Assembly (NCBI GenBank): GCA_963666995.1
Contig: OY762941.1
Coordinates: forward strand, 558,001 to 622,000
Direction of reading: 5' to 3'
DNA from: Syntrophobacter sp963666995
Lineage (GTDB): Bacteria; Desulfobacterota; Syntrophobacteria; Syntrophobacterales; Syntrophobacteraceae
Length of the DNA stretch: 64,000 nucleotides
Below the pieces are notes generated by a model. The model was not told the origin of the DNA. It did no database searches and saw nothing but the letters and a program-made list of their open reading frames with translations. Position numbers and translations under genes: made by a program. How positions within the stretch are numbered: the stretch's first letter is position 1; each line of letters starts with the position of its first letter. Positions 16,948-25,421 of this stretch are shown here, in pieces.

Positions 16948-17468
16948 CACATCGGAAAACTCAAAAGAACGGCCTGTCACCCAAATAGAATCCAGGTGAA
17001 AGATGAGCCCTTTGTCCAGAAACGTCACCCCGGCGAAAGCCGGGGTCCAGTGTCGTTAATTGGAATTATCCAATGATTTCAAAGAGCCTGGATTCCGGCC
17101 TCCGCCGGAATGACGAATCATGGTTTCATCTCGCCTCGACTTTTCCTTTGGGCAACAGCCCAGGCATCACGACTCCCCCCGACAAGTCACCGACCCTAAC
17201 CGGTGGCGGTTTGGCAAAGACCGCCGCCGGTTCATTCCCGTCCGGTTTCGAAGAGCGAACACTCTGCTCCCGATTCCCACACCCGTAAATCAGCAGTGGT
17301 GTTTCAATAAAAGAAGGAGTAGCCTGTTGGTGAAGTGAGCCAATGCCTGGCGTGCTCCCGGATGCGGCGATTATGGGTGCCGGAGTCGTACCGCAGGGCT
17401 TGTGAGCCGCCCGGGAGAGAACGCGGCGATATAAGGCATGTTGGCCGTAGCACCTGGACTGGAGACAT
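16948..17468. other. Intergenic region mostly made of repeat B
   Basis: The interval between two small secreted-protein genes contains repeat family B copy 2 (17023-17165) followed by sequence with no recognised feature. The open frames on both strands are products of the repeat. Confidence 0.5.
17023..17165. repeat. Dispersed repeat family B, copy 2
   Basis: The element starts with CGTCACCCCGGCGAAAGCCG, contains CCAATGATTTCAAAGAGCC and CTCCGCCGGAATGACGAATC, and ends with TTTGGGCAACAGCCC. The last part is repeated as its reverse complement upstream of the VOC gene near 19760-19810 and directly at 61300-61350. It is non-coding. Confidence 0.75.
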
Positions 17469-17612
17469 ATGAAAGCGATTGCTCTTATATTGATGTTGCT
17501 TTTTCTGATGGCAGCCTGTGCCGGAACCGACAACGGCAAATCCGATCCCAGGGTTGAGTATGGGGGCTCTTATCGGGTGAGAACTACATCGAGCAGCGGG
17601 ATTCAACGATGA
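17469..17612 (+). CDS. Very small lipoprotein, 47 residues
   Basis: An ATG with GGAGA just upstream opens a 47-codon frame. It starts MKAIALILMLLFLMAACAG, a compact signal peptide ending in a lipobox (LMAAC, acylated cysteine at residue 17). About 30 polar residues follow, including DPRVEYGGSYRV, and the frame ends with a stop at 17610. The well-formed lipobox and ribosome binding site support a real gene. I do not recognise a family. It stands alone and lies just before repeat family A. Confidence 0.65.
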   Translation: MKAIALILMLLFLMAACAGTDNGKSDPRVEYGGSYRVRTTSSSGIQR

Positions 17613-17762
17613 GCGCGTGAACGCGCGCGTAGCACAAGCGGCATCGATTGCGGAACGGGCGTTGCGGATGCCGTCGCTGCTTGAGGCCGCCTCGGGTTTC
17701 TGTTCCCTTGGGGACTATTGGTCAAGGCCGGATTCCCTTCCCCCTGCGGGAGCAGCTAAACG

Positions 17763-17895
17763 TGGGTGGCCCGGATACTCGTTATCCGGGTCCGTAAGGA
17801 CAAGAGGAGGGGACAAGTCCTTCGTTACCCTTGCAGAATCATCCTTTGAACCTCCCGCGCTTCGCGCCCGGACAACAAGTGTCCGGGCCACCCAC
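17763..17895 (+). repeat. Repeat family A, copy 1 (REP/MITE-like, about 133 bp)
   Basis: The element is bounded by terminal inverted repeats, TGGGTGGCCCGGA and TCCGGGCCACCCA. Each end forms a hairpin (CCGGATACTCGTTATCCGG; CCCGGACAACAAGTGTCCGGG). The interior carries the constant blocks TCCGTAAGGACAAGAGG and GCGCTTCGCGC. The same design recurs at 18003, 48818 and 53258. Confidence 0.85.
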
Positions 17896-18002
17896 GGTTG
17901 CGGGCAGCGCCGATCAGGCTTGGTGGGTTTTGCCCGTGGTGCCGTTCAAGATTCACTTTCGTCCGGAATATTCCACAGGTATTTGATTCGAGCTGATACT
18001 TA

Positions 18003-18131
18003 ACCCGGTATTACTCGTTATCCGGGTCCGTAAGGACAAAAGGGGCAGCGTAATCCCCCGCGATTCCTCGGCTTATCCTCCGAGCCTCGTCTTGCGCTTC
18101 GCGCCCGGACAGCAAGTATCCGTGCTACCCG
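18003..18131 (+). repeat. Repeat family A, copy 2
   Basis: The copy has the TACTCGTTATCCGGGTCCGT and AAGGACAAAAGG blocks at its left, CTTGCGCTTCGCGCCCGGAC at its right, and an eroded right terminus (GTGCTACCC). It stands in direct orientation 110 bp from copy 1. Confidence 0.8.
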
Positions 18132-18196
18132 CTGAGACAAAAAATCGTTCAAAATATGGTGTCTTGCGCTTGTGTGTGAACTTAGATAAGTCCAAA

Positions 18197-18232
18197 CTCC
18201 AGGCACGGACAACGAGTTGTCCGTGTAAGAAA
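18197..18232 (+). repeat. Isolated arm of repeat family A
   Basis: Only the terminal hairpin GCACGGACAACGAGTTGTCC with GTGT remains, identical in form to the right arm of the copy at 48818. It may be a solo REP unit or the relic of a third tandem element. Confidence 0.65.
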
Positions 18233-18266
18233 ATCGCTCCAATCAGGTCGAAGCAAACAGAGCGAT

Positions 18267-19130
18267 TCAGCCTTTCTGGAAGACCCGATGGCCCCAGAGC
18301 CAGTCATCCCGCCAGACTTCCACAAAACCGAGCTTCTCCAGCCGATCGAGAGTCGGTCCGAAGTCCTGGACAATGTGGTGCGGCCGGTCTTCGTCCAGTT
18401 CCGAATGGAAGCGCCCGAATAAATATCCTCCCGACCTCATGGCGAGCCACAGATCGTCGACGGCTCGAACCGGATCGACAAGGTGCTCGAAGACGTCCAT
18501 CGCCGCCACCATATCGAAGGTGCCGGCCGGGAGCCCCTGCTCCTTCAGGTCCACGAACTCGGCTCGAAGGTCTCTCGTGTCGAACCGCCACCGGCTGAAC
18601 TCCAGCATGGGTGAGCTTATGTCCGCCAGCGAAACGTCAAACCCGTTCCGGGCAAAGACAATTCCACCCGAGCCTACTCCGGCCCCGAAGTCCAGATAGC
18701 GGCGGCACCCGTGAAGCGTGGCGAAGCGCAAGGCCGTTACATAGGCCAGCGGCGAGGTGTCTTCACACAGGGTGTGCCACCATACCAGCTCGTAGATCAT
18801 GGCCCTGCTGTCGTTGTAGAATCGCTCGACGGACTGCCGATCCTTGCGATCGACCGCCTGCTGCCATTCGCCCTTGACCCTCGCCAATGCATCCGAGCAC
18901 TGAAGCCGGACATCATCCGCTTCCCCGTGTCCGAAGTAAGCGCCCAGTTCAGCGACCAGGCTGGCCGGCAGATCCCGATGCCCACCGGAGAGCAAGGCCT
19001 GTTCCCACGTGTCTCGATATTCCCCGAGCAGGCGCTCCTGCGCTTTGGTGAAATCTTCCAGGAGGAACTCTCCCTTCTCAACACACTGCCACAGTTCTTT
19101 CAGTTGCTCCGGTAACAGTTTTTTTCCCAT
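18267..19130 (-). CDS. Class I SAM-dependent methyltransferase
   Basis: The 287-residue protein has an N-terminal helical region of about 130 residues and then a Rossmann methyltransferase domain. Motif I is YLDFGAGVGSGG (about residue 145), the acidic end of strand 2 is LADIS, and DMVAAMDVFEHLVDP is motif IV of the type found in UbiE/UbiG-like and nucleotide-sugar or lipid methyltransferases. GGYLFGRFH follows as the post-IV strand. The substrate is unknown. The gene is not in a visible operon, and the start is set by ATG 19130, which has only a weak ribosome binding site. Confidence 0.85.
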   Translation of the reverse strand: MGKKLLPEQLKELWQCVEKGEFLLEDFTKAQERLLGEYRDTWEQALLSGGHRDLPASLVAELGAYFGHGEADDVRLQCSDALARVKGEWQQAVDRKDRQSVERFYNDSRAMIYELVWWHTLCEDTSPLAYVTALRFATLHGCRRYLDFGAGVGSGGIVFARNGFDVSLADISSPMLEFSRWRFDTRDLRAEFVDLKEQGLPAGTFDMVAAMDVFEHLVDPVRAVDDLWLAMRSGGYLFGRFHSELDEDRPHHIVQDFGPTLDRLEKLGFVEVWRDDWLWGHRVFQKG

Positions 19131-19248
19131 CGATTGCGGCCCTCACATGGTGGGGTGTTAAGGAAGCTAGGCAAGAACTCTTCGAAATCCGGGGAACACT
19201 CTACCTTAAACCGGACATAATCTACAGCAGTGATATCACCTCCGGGGT

Positions 19249-19707
19249 CTATTTCGACCATTTCTGAAGCTCTATGATGTTGCCTTCGGGGTCGGTTGCA
19301 TAGACGAGCTCAATCGTGCCGACTCCGGCAACGTCCCAGCAGACGGTCCTCCCGATCACCCCTCCTCCGGCCGACAGCAGGAGTCTCTTAGCAGCCTCCA
19401 CGTCATCTACCTCAAAAGCTATATGGGAGAAGCCGGGACGATTGGCCGCAGTCCTCGGCCTGTTCTCTTCATGGTTGTACTGGAAGATCTCAAGGGTGGG
19501 GCCGTCAGGACCATGGCCCGGAAGCCGAATGTGAATCCCCTGGATGTGGGCCTGCGGGATTCCTGTGGCCTCCTCAAGCCATTTGCCCGAAAGGTCTCTT
19601 TCCGGGGGCACCGGAATACATCCGAAGACTTCCTCGTAAAAACCGACAAGCCTTTTCCAGTCCAAGGCAACGATATTGGTGTGAGTATATCTGGCGTTGA
19701 CAGGCAT
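19249..19707 (-). CDS. VOC/glyoxalase superfamily protein
   Basis: The 152-residue protein is built of two beta-alpha-beta-beta-beta modules of the vicinal oxygen chelate fold. Visible signatures are HTNIVALDWKRLVGFYEEVF at the start, PTLEIFQYN closing the first module, HIAFEVDDVEAAKRLLLSAG in the second and TDPEGNIIELQKW at the end. The glutamates in LEIFQ and IELQ and the histidines in HTNIV and HIAFEV are the usual metal ligands. The enzyme activity is not deducible. The frame extends to 19794, but the extra residues come from repeat-family-B sequence, so ATG 19707 is chosen. Confidence 0.88.
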   Translation of the reverse strand: MPVNARYTHTNIVALDWKRLVGFYEEVFGCIPVPPERDLSGKWLEEATGIPQAHIQGIHIRLPGHGPDGPTLEIFQYNHEENRPRTAANRPGFSHIAFEVDDVEAAKRLLLSAGGGVIGRTVCWDVAGVGTIELVYATDPEGNIIELQKWSK

Positions 19708-19792
19708 GATTCCAATCCTCTGTGGCAGGGAACTTCCGCAACAAGTCCCGGGACTAAGGGAGCTGTGCCCAAAATCGAAACCAAATGAAACC

Positions 19793-20038
19793 ACGATTCG
19801 TCATTCCGGCAAACACTCATGGCCTTTCGGCCACAACGAAGTATGAAAAAATTCCCGCCTAAATCGAGACAGGGTATACGTTGGACAGCAATTCCTTTTT
19901 TCATATAAAGGCCGGAATCCGGCTTCTTTGAAATCATTGGGGAATTCCAGGTAACAACACTGGACCCCGGCCTCCGCCCAGATAACGTTTCCGGACAAAC
20001 GGCTCATTTTTCACCTGGATTCTGTTTGGGCAACAACC
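19793..20038. repeat. Dispersed repeat family B, copy 3
   Basis: The copy shares AACACTCATGGCCTTTCGGC, CCTAAATCGAGACAGGGTAT and TTTTCATATAAAGGCCGGAA with copy 1 in the same order, and begins with a reverse complement of the end of copy 2 (CGATTCGTCATTCCGGC). It fills the whole gap between the VOC and pyridoxamine-oxidase-like genes. Confidence 0.78.
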
Positions 20039-20039
20039 C

Positions 20040-20450
20040 CTAAACGAGTGGAATTTCCACATACGTGAGATCGGGTAGTTCCGTAATTCGAATGCGATCC
20101 GGTTTCATCCGTATGACGACATAATCGGAAGAACGGGGATCGTCGATGTAGTCTTTAAGGCGCGGAACGGCTTCGTATAGCCAGAGCTTGTCTTCGTCGT
20201 CCGAACTGACGGCGCATGGGCCTGAAATCCGTGCATGCTCACCTTCGGGCTTTGCGAAACAATACTCCGCGTACGGGACCTTCCCAAGCTGAGCGATTTT
20301 CTCCGAAGAAGCCGAAGTTGCGCACCAAAGCTCCCGCCCCTTCCATGCCCATCCTCCCATCGGACGAACACCGACCGTCTTGCCGTCTGTTGAAGCCAGT
20401 GTGCCCCATCCGACTTCTTTCATAAGGGATTTGACCTTATCCAAGCTCAT
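20040..20450 (-). CDS. Pyridoxamine 5'-phosphate oxidase-like flavin-binding protein
   Basis: The 136-residue protein has the split-barrel layout of the PNPOx-like family: WGTLASTDGKTVGVRPMGGW near the start, ELWCATSASSEKIAQL, YCFAKPEGEHARISG in the middle and YVVIRMKPDRIRITEL at the end. Members bind FMN or F420 or a haem and act as general reductases or general stress proteins. ATG 20450 with TTGGAGGAAAAA upstream is preferred over the more upstream start. It stands next to the sensor kinase but reads as an independent gene. Confidence 0.85.
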   Translation of the reverse strand: MSLDKVKSLMKEVGWGTLASTDGKTVGVRPMGGWAWKGRELWCATSASSEKIAQLGKVPYAEYCFAKPEGEHARISGPCAVSSDDEDKLWLYEAVPRLKDYIDDPRSSDYVVIRMKPDRIRITELPDLTYVEIPLV

Positions 20451-20520
20451 TTTTTCCTCCAAGTACATGAAATGTTGATTGTACGCCGTTAATGGCAATG
20501 TAAGGATCGTTCTCCGATAG

Positions 20521-22590
20521 TCACGCGGGCAACGATATCCGGATCAGGATCTCGCCCGGCTTTTCGGTTTTGACTTCAATCACCCCTCCATGTTTGTACA
20601 CGATGATTTTCGACATGGGCAAATCCGCGGCCGGGGAGTCCATCTTGAATGTGGTAAAGGGATAAAAGAAATGTTCCACGTCATCCCGCGATAAATTCCG
20701 TACCGGATAACACATGACAAGCTGGAACATGTCGTTTTCCAGGGACGCCGAAATCGTCAGGACGGCGCCGGACGGCATCTGGCTCAAGGCCTTCTTCAGC
20801 AGACTCTTCAGGACCTGTTTCATCTGCAGCGGATCGACGGAAACCTTCGGCAGCCCTTCGGGCAATTCAGCCGAAATCGAAATATCTTTTTTCCTGATAT
20901 CCGCTTCAATCCCTCTCAGCGCCGTTTCCATGAGTAGACTCAGCTCGGTCGGCTCCATTTCCAACTCGATCGGCTGAATGTAATTGAGAACCATGCGCAG
21001 GATGGTCTCAAGGCGGCCCACTTCTCCCACTATGATCTCCACCTTCTCCCTGTTCGGATCGTCCGGGTTCATGGATGACAGCAGCCGCCGTGCAAATCCG
21101 CCGGCGGATACCAGAGGATTGCGGATTTCATGAGCCAGCCTTGCCGAGACTTCGCTGATCGTTTTGAGGCTTTCGCTTCGGATAAGCTTTTCCTGCAATT
21201 TCACTCTGCCCGTAACGTCCATGATGATTCCGTCCACCCAACCGACCAGGCCTTCGGACGTCCGGAAAGGAATGGTATGATCCACCACATAGACGAGATA
21301 GCCGTCCCTGTGTACAACCCGGTATTCGACAATGAGTTCCCTGCCTTCCGAGAGGGCCTTTTCCCGCAGATCGTTCACTCTTGCCCGGTCCTTGTCATAA
21401 ATCGCCTCGCTCCATAAACCGGGATCGCCGAGTATTTCGGCGGGGCTGTACCCGATCAACTCCTCGACGGACTGGTTGACGAACAGGATCTCTCCGGCAG
21501 GTCCGGCCCGATAGACCACCAGAGGCACATTCTCGACAAGCGTCCGGTATTTTTCCTCCGATACGACGAGTTCGGCCGTGCGCTGCCGCAAAAGAGCCTC
21601 AGCCCGCTTGTACTCGGTCACGTCGCTGAGTATCCCGACCGAACCCACGAGCCTGGCCGAATCACCGTACCACGGAAAAGAATGGTCCCTGAGCCACTTG
21701 AGGTCTCCCGTCTTCGTGACGATCAAATAATCCGCCCGGTATTCTTCCGTCTTTCCCGCCAGGCGGTCTTTAATGATCACTTCCCGCGCCACGTTTTCCC
21801 TTCCCGGCAAGTCGATCCGGGTGACCAGTCTGGAAAACCCCACGCTCATGATCTCTTCTCGGCTGTATCCCGTCAGATTGGTGATTCCGGGGCTTACATA
21901 ATCGTAATTCATCGAATCGTAGTTCAGACGGTAGATCACATCTCCCGTGGTCTCCACCATGAAACGAAAGCGCTCTTCGCTCTCGCGCAGCAGGTCATCT
22001 GCCTGCCTGCGGCTGATCTCGACGGCCGCAAGATTCCCGATCAGAGAGAGTGTGTCGAGATCCGATTGCGAAAAAGCCGTTCTTGTTCGATTGAAGACAT
22101 AGAGCACGCCCAGGTTCCTTGTGCCCATCTGAACCGGGACCGCCATTCCCGAGACAATGCCCTCGTCCGCGACAACCCGGTCATCCCTCCAGTCCAGGCT
22201 TTTCTCCGCCAGGTAGTCATTGACGATGTAACCCTGCCGCGTTCTTGCAACCAATCCGCCCAAGCCCCGGTTCGACGGGAGTCGCAAATTTCTGAAGGCT
22301 TCCGTCTCGATCCCCGACGAAGTGTGCTTGTAAAAATCATCACGGCTTTCGTCATGCAGTGCGACATAAGACACCTCGGCACGCAGAATTTCCCTGCATT
22401 TGTCAACGACGAGCCGGAGATAGGTATCGAGCCGTTGATCGTTCGTCATGGCTATGGCGAGGTCGTACAAGCCCCGGAATTTCCTCAATTCATTTTCGAG
22501 ATCCGTCTCGACCCGCCGTCTTTCAGAGATTTCTCTCTCCAGATCCGCCAACTTTCGTTTCATTGCTTCATAGGACGGTTTCTCAGCCAT
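20521..22590 (-). CDS. GAF-PAS-PAS histidine kinase with degenerate ATPase domain
   Basis: The 689-residue soluble protein starts with a coiled coil (about 5-35), a GAF domain (about 40-195), two PAS/PAC domains (about 205-330 and 345-470) and a HisKA dimerisation helix with H487 in RLAHEIRNPLVS. The terminal HATPase region keeps its length but has lost its key motifs. The N-box reads VLKSLLKKALSQ, the DxGxG box reads CYPVRNLSRD, and the GxGL motif reads ADLPMSK. ATP binding is therefore doubtful, and it may be phosphorylated by another kinase. ATG 22590 with a GGGGGG site is used. No response regulator adjoins. Confidence 0.87.
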   Translation of the reverse strand: MAEKPSYEAMKRKLADLEREISERRRVETDLENELRKFRGLYDLAIAMTNDQRLDTYLRLVVDKCREILRAEVSYVALHDESRDDFYKHTSSGIETEAFRNLRLPSNRGLGGLVARTRQGYIVNDYLAEKSLDWRDDRVVADEGIVSGMAVPVQMGTRNLGVLYVFNRTRTAFSQSDLDTLSLIGNLAAVEISRRQADDLLRESEERFRFMVETTGDVIYRLNYDSMNYDYVSPGITNLTGYSREEIMSVGFSRLVTRIDLPGRENVAREVIIKDRLAGKTEEYRADYLIVTKTGDLKWLRDHSFPWYGDSARLVGSVGILSDVTEYKRAEALLRQRTAELVVSEEKYRTLVENVPLVVYRAGPAGEILFVNQSVEELIGYSPAEILGDPGLWSEAIYDKDRARVNDLREKALSEGRELIVEYRVVHRDGYLVYVVDHTIPFRTSEGLVGWVDGIIMDVTGRVKLQEKLIRSESLKTISEVSARLAHEIRNPLVSAGGFARRLLSSMNPDDPNREKVEIIVGEVGRLETILRMVLNYIQPIELEMEPTELSLLMETALRGIEADIRKKDISISAELPEGLPKVSVDPLQMKQVLKSLLKKALSQMPSGAVLTISASLENDMFQLVMCYPVRNLSRDDVEHFFYPFTTFKMDSPAADLPMSKIIVYKHGGVIEVKTEKPGEILIRISLPA

Positions 22591-23103
22591 AAAAACCCCC
22601 CGACCATTGCGAAGATGCCGCCCGCGGCGCCTTTCTTCGTTCGAAAGAACAAATGTCAGGCGGTGTTCAGGCATCAACAGAACATCCATTTTTAAGTAAC
22701 ATAGCGATATAAAAAGAGAATATAGCCTTGAACGACAAAAGTCAAAACTCCTGTCCGCCTACTGTTCCTTTACCGTAGAATAGCGAGGGGAACAACAAAA
22801 ACATTGGAATAGAGTCCGTCGACTCCCCGAGTGCTGATAATCTCCGGGGCTCAGGATCGAACACCGGGGGCGGCGACGGGAGATATCCGTTCCACGGCTT
22901 GACATTTCAAACACCGTAGATATCGATATATATGAGTATGTTGTTTTCATTATCGATCCAAAGGAGCCGGGGAATCCGCGGACAGTCGGAGAACGGAGAG
23001 GGAGCTGAAGTGATGGTCGCATTCCTGATCGCAACCGGGTTACTGTTTCTTGCAGAAGGAAAGGACGCCTTTCCTTTTTTTGTGCAGTGGAGAGGAATCC
23101 GCA
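22591..23103. other. Divergent intergenic region
   Basis: The region separates the divergent sensor kinase and thioredoxin reductase genes and should hold both promoters. A+T-rich stretches at 22690-22745 and 22915-22960 are the best candidates. No gene was recognised. Confidence 0.45.
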
Positions 23104-24075
23104 ATGCCGGAACATTATGATCTCGTTATTATCGGCGGGGGCCCAAGCGGCCTTACAGCCGGAATCTATGCCATGAGAGCCGCCTTGAAGACCATCCTCA
23201 TCGAAAAGGCCCTCCCGGGCGGTCAAATGGCCATTCCCAAAGAAGTGGAGAATTATCCCGGGATTATTGACATAACCGGCTTTGAACTCTCGGACAGGTT
23301 CCTGGAGCATGCAAAACGGTATGGGCTCGAAATACTGAAGCAGGAGGTCACGGCCATAGAACCGGGACTTGATTTCCACACGGTGAGGCTTGCGAACGGC
23401 GAGATCCTGAACTCCTTTGCGGTCATTGTTGCGGCAGGCGGCCACGCCCGCAGGCTCAATGTGCCGGGTGAGATCGAGAATTTCGGCAAGGGAGTTTCCT
23501 ACTGCGCGACGTGTGACGGTTTTTTCTTCCGAGGCAAGACCGTTGTGGTCGTGGGCGGCGGGGACACTGCCATCGAGGATGCCCTGTACCTTGCCAGGAT
23601 AACAAAACGCGTCTATCTCATTCATCGCCGGGATTCCTTCCGAGCGAGCAGGATACTGCAACAGCGCCTTGAGGCTGAACCCGGGATCGAGGTCATCCTG
23701 AATACGGTTGTTACCGAGATCAAAGCCAATGAACGGGAGGTGTGCGCAGTCGCTCTGGAAAATACTCAAACAGGTGCTCGCGGCGAGATCGAAACCGATG
23801 GAGTGTTCGTCTTTGTGGGATTTTCTCCGAACAATCGACTGGTGCCCATGGGCGTGGAAATCAGCGCGAGCGGCTACGTGATCACCGACAGTAAATGTGA
23901 GACGAACATACCCGGCATCTTTGCAGTCGGCGATTTGAGACAAAAATACGGCAACCAGATTATTATCGCCGCGGCGGACGGATGCGTAGCCGCTTTGGCC
24001 GCGGCTCACTGTGTGGAAATGAAGAAGGCGACCGTGGGCTCCAAGACTTCAGCCGGGCCGGCCGCCATGGTCTAA
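23104..24075 (+). CDS. trxB: Thioredoxin reductase
   Basis: The 323-residue flavoprotein transfers electrons from NADPH to thioredoxin. The FAD-binding GGGPSG motif is at residue 11, the redox-active CATC at C134-C137, the NADPH-binding GGGDTAIEDALYL follows, and the C-terminal FAD motif is FAVGDLRQKYGNQI with AAADG. The HRRDSFRAS segment has the arginines that normally bind the 2'-phosphate of NADPH. ATG 23104 follows GAGAGG and starts the protein exactly as the family does. A terminator follows at 24161. Confidence 0.94.
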   Translation: MPEHYDLVIIGGGPSGLTAGIYAMRAALKTILIEKALPGGQMAIPKEVENYPGIIDITGFELSDRFLEHAKRYGLEILKQEVTAIEPGLDFHTVRLANGEILNSFAVIVAAGGHARRLNVPGEIENFGKGVSYCATCDGFFFRGKTVVVVGGGDTAIEDALYLARITKRVYLIHRRDSFRASRILQQRLEAEPGIEVILNTVVTEIKANEREVCAVALENTQTGARGEIETDGVFVFVGFSPNNRLVPMGVEISASGYVITDSKCETNIPGIFAVGDLRQKYGNQIIIAAADGCVAALAAAHCVEMKKATVGSKTSAGPAAMV

Positions 24076-24484
24076 TTGTAACGCACAGAAGTCGAAAGCT
24101 CGGGAGAGCCGGTATCCCGACGTTTATGCGCTGGAAGGCTTTGAATGCACCGGCGCTCCCAAGCGGAAGTACCGCTTTTTTACCGCAAGGACCGGAATGT
24201 ATATCGATAGCGCTGCCTTAAGGGCCATACTTATTGACAATTTCAGGTACCTTGTGAGAAGAATGCCGATTGTCGGTCTGAACCTCTGGTCATGGACATT
24301 CCGGATGCGAGCTGCGATGAATTCCCCCATCAGAAACATATTGAAATTCCGTCAGTCTTTGGCCTTTGGCATGGTGTCGTGCCGTGAGGTCCCGCTCGAT
24401 TCCCCGGCAACCGACGCGCCGGGCGTGCAGCGGGACATGCATACACCCAGGGCAGGAAGACGAATCGTCCCGGGCATGTGTAAC
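24076..24484. other. Intergenic region between trxB and the TRAP operon
   Basis: The first part carries the trxB terminator (24161-24181). The rest should include the promoter of the TatT TRAP operon. The frame continuing upstream of the TatT start to 24197 shows no family similarity. Confidence 0.45.
24161..24181 (+). terminator. Intrinsic terminator after trxB
   Basis: AAGCGG, loop AAGTA, CCGCTT form a six-base-pair stem running into six T residues. It lies 85 bp after the trxB stop codon. Confidence 0.6.
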
Positions 24485-25405
24485 ATGGCAACGAGGATGG
24501 GAAAGGCGCTGGGTGTGGCTTTGCTCCTTGGAACCCTGGCCCTGTCCGGCTGCTCCCTGCAGCGGTTCGCCGTAAACCGCATCGGCGATGCATTGGCCCA
24601 GGGCTCCTCGGTGTATGCCTCCGATGACGATCCGGAGCTTGTCGCCGAGGCCATGCCCTTCGGTCTCAAGACCATCGAGAGCCTCCTGGCTGAGTCTCCT
24701 CACCACAAGGGGCTGCTTCTTGCCGCAACCAGCGGATTTACGGAGTACGCCTATGCTTTCGTGCAGACTGAGGCGGACTTCGCCGAGGACACCGACTTCG
24801 CGCGCGCCACCGCGTTGAGGCAGAGGGCCGGCCGGCTTTATCGCCGAGCACTCAATTACGGCATCCGCGGCCTCGAGCAGGTCCGGCCCGGCATCGTTCA
24901 GGCCCTCCGGACCGACCCTCGCGCTGCATTGGCCCCGTTCCGGAAGGCGGATGTACCGCAGCTCTACTGGACGGCCGCAGCCTGGGGCGCGGCGATTTCT
25001 CTCGATAAGACCAACTCGGAGCTGGCGGCGGATCTGCCGCTGGTCCAGGAGTTGATGCACCGCGCCCTTGAACTTGACGACGGCTTCGGCCTGGGTGCGA
25101 TCTACGATTTCTACATTGTGTATGAGGGCGGGAGGCCGAGTTCCGCGGGCGGTTCGGTCGAGCGGGCCCGCGAAAGCATGGCCAAAGCCCTGCATTTTGC
25201 CGCCGGCCATCGGGCATCCCCGCTGGTTTCCTTCGCGGAAACGGTGGATGTCGGCATTCAGGACCGGGCCGAATTCGAGAAACTGCTCAACCAGGCGTTG
25301 GAGATCGACGTCAACGCCCTGCCGGATCAGCGGCTGGCGAATTTGATCGCCCAACGGCGGGCGCGGTGGCTCCTCGCCCGAATGGACCGACTTTTTGTTG
25401 AATAA
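24485..25405 (+). CDS. TatT-family lipoprotein of a TRAP transporter
   Basis: The protein of about 306 residues has a lipoprotein signal (GVALLLGTLALSGCS) and an all-helical mature part with repeated TPR-like helices (RALNYGIRGLEQ, YWTAAAWGAAISLD, ALELDDGFGLGAIYDFYIVY, RARESMAKALHFAAG). This matches TatT, the trimeric TPR lipoprotein that docks with the substrate-binding protein in some TRAP systems. It is followed directly by a DctP-type and a fused permease gene, which supports the call. The start is ambiguous among ATG codons at 24476, 24485 and 24497; 24485 is chosen. Confidence 0.85.
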   Translation: MATRMGKALGVALLLGTLALSGCSLQRFAVNRIGDALAQGSSVYASDDDPELVAEAMPFGLKTIESLLAESPHHKGLLLAATSGFTEYAYAFVQTEADFAEDTDFARATALRQRAGRLYRRALNYGIRGLEQVRPGIVQALRTDPRAALAPFRKADVPQLYWTAAAWGAAISLDKTNSELAADLPLVQELMHRALELDDGFGLGAIYDFYIVYEGGRPSSAGGSVERARESMAKALHFAAGHRASPLVSFAETVDVGIQDRAEFEKLLNQALEIDVNALPDQRLANLIAQRRARWLLARMDRLFVE

Positions 25406-25421
25406 GCGAGGAGAAACGATC

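Larger units (their letters stand above)
17613..18266. other. Repeat-rich intergenic region
   Basis: No gene is supported. The interval carries two full copies of repeat family A (17763-17895 and 18003-18131) and one isolated arm (18197-18232). Open frames here are translations of the repeats. Confidence 0.6.

Noticed and set aside
17763..18232. Family A copies read as a CRISPR-like array
   Set aside because: Only two copies and one arm are present, each about 130 bp with internal inverted repeats, and there are no constant short repeats with unique spacers.
22759..24009. Minus-strand open frame of 416 codons opposite trxB
   Set aside because: It is the complement of the well-conserved thioredoxin reductase gene, has no family motifs and no ribosome binding site.
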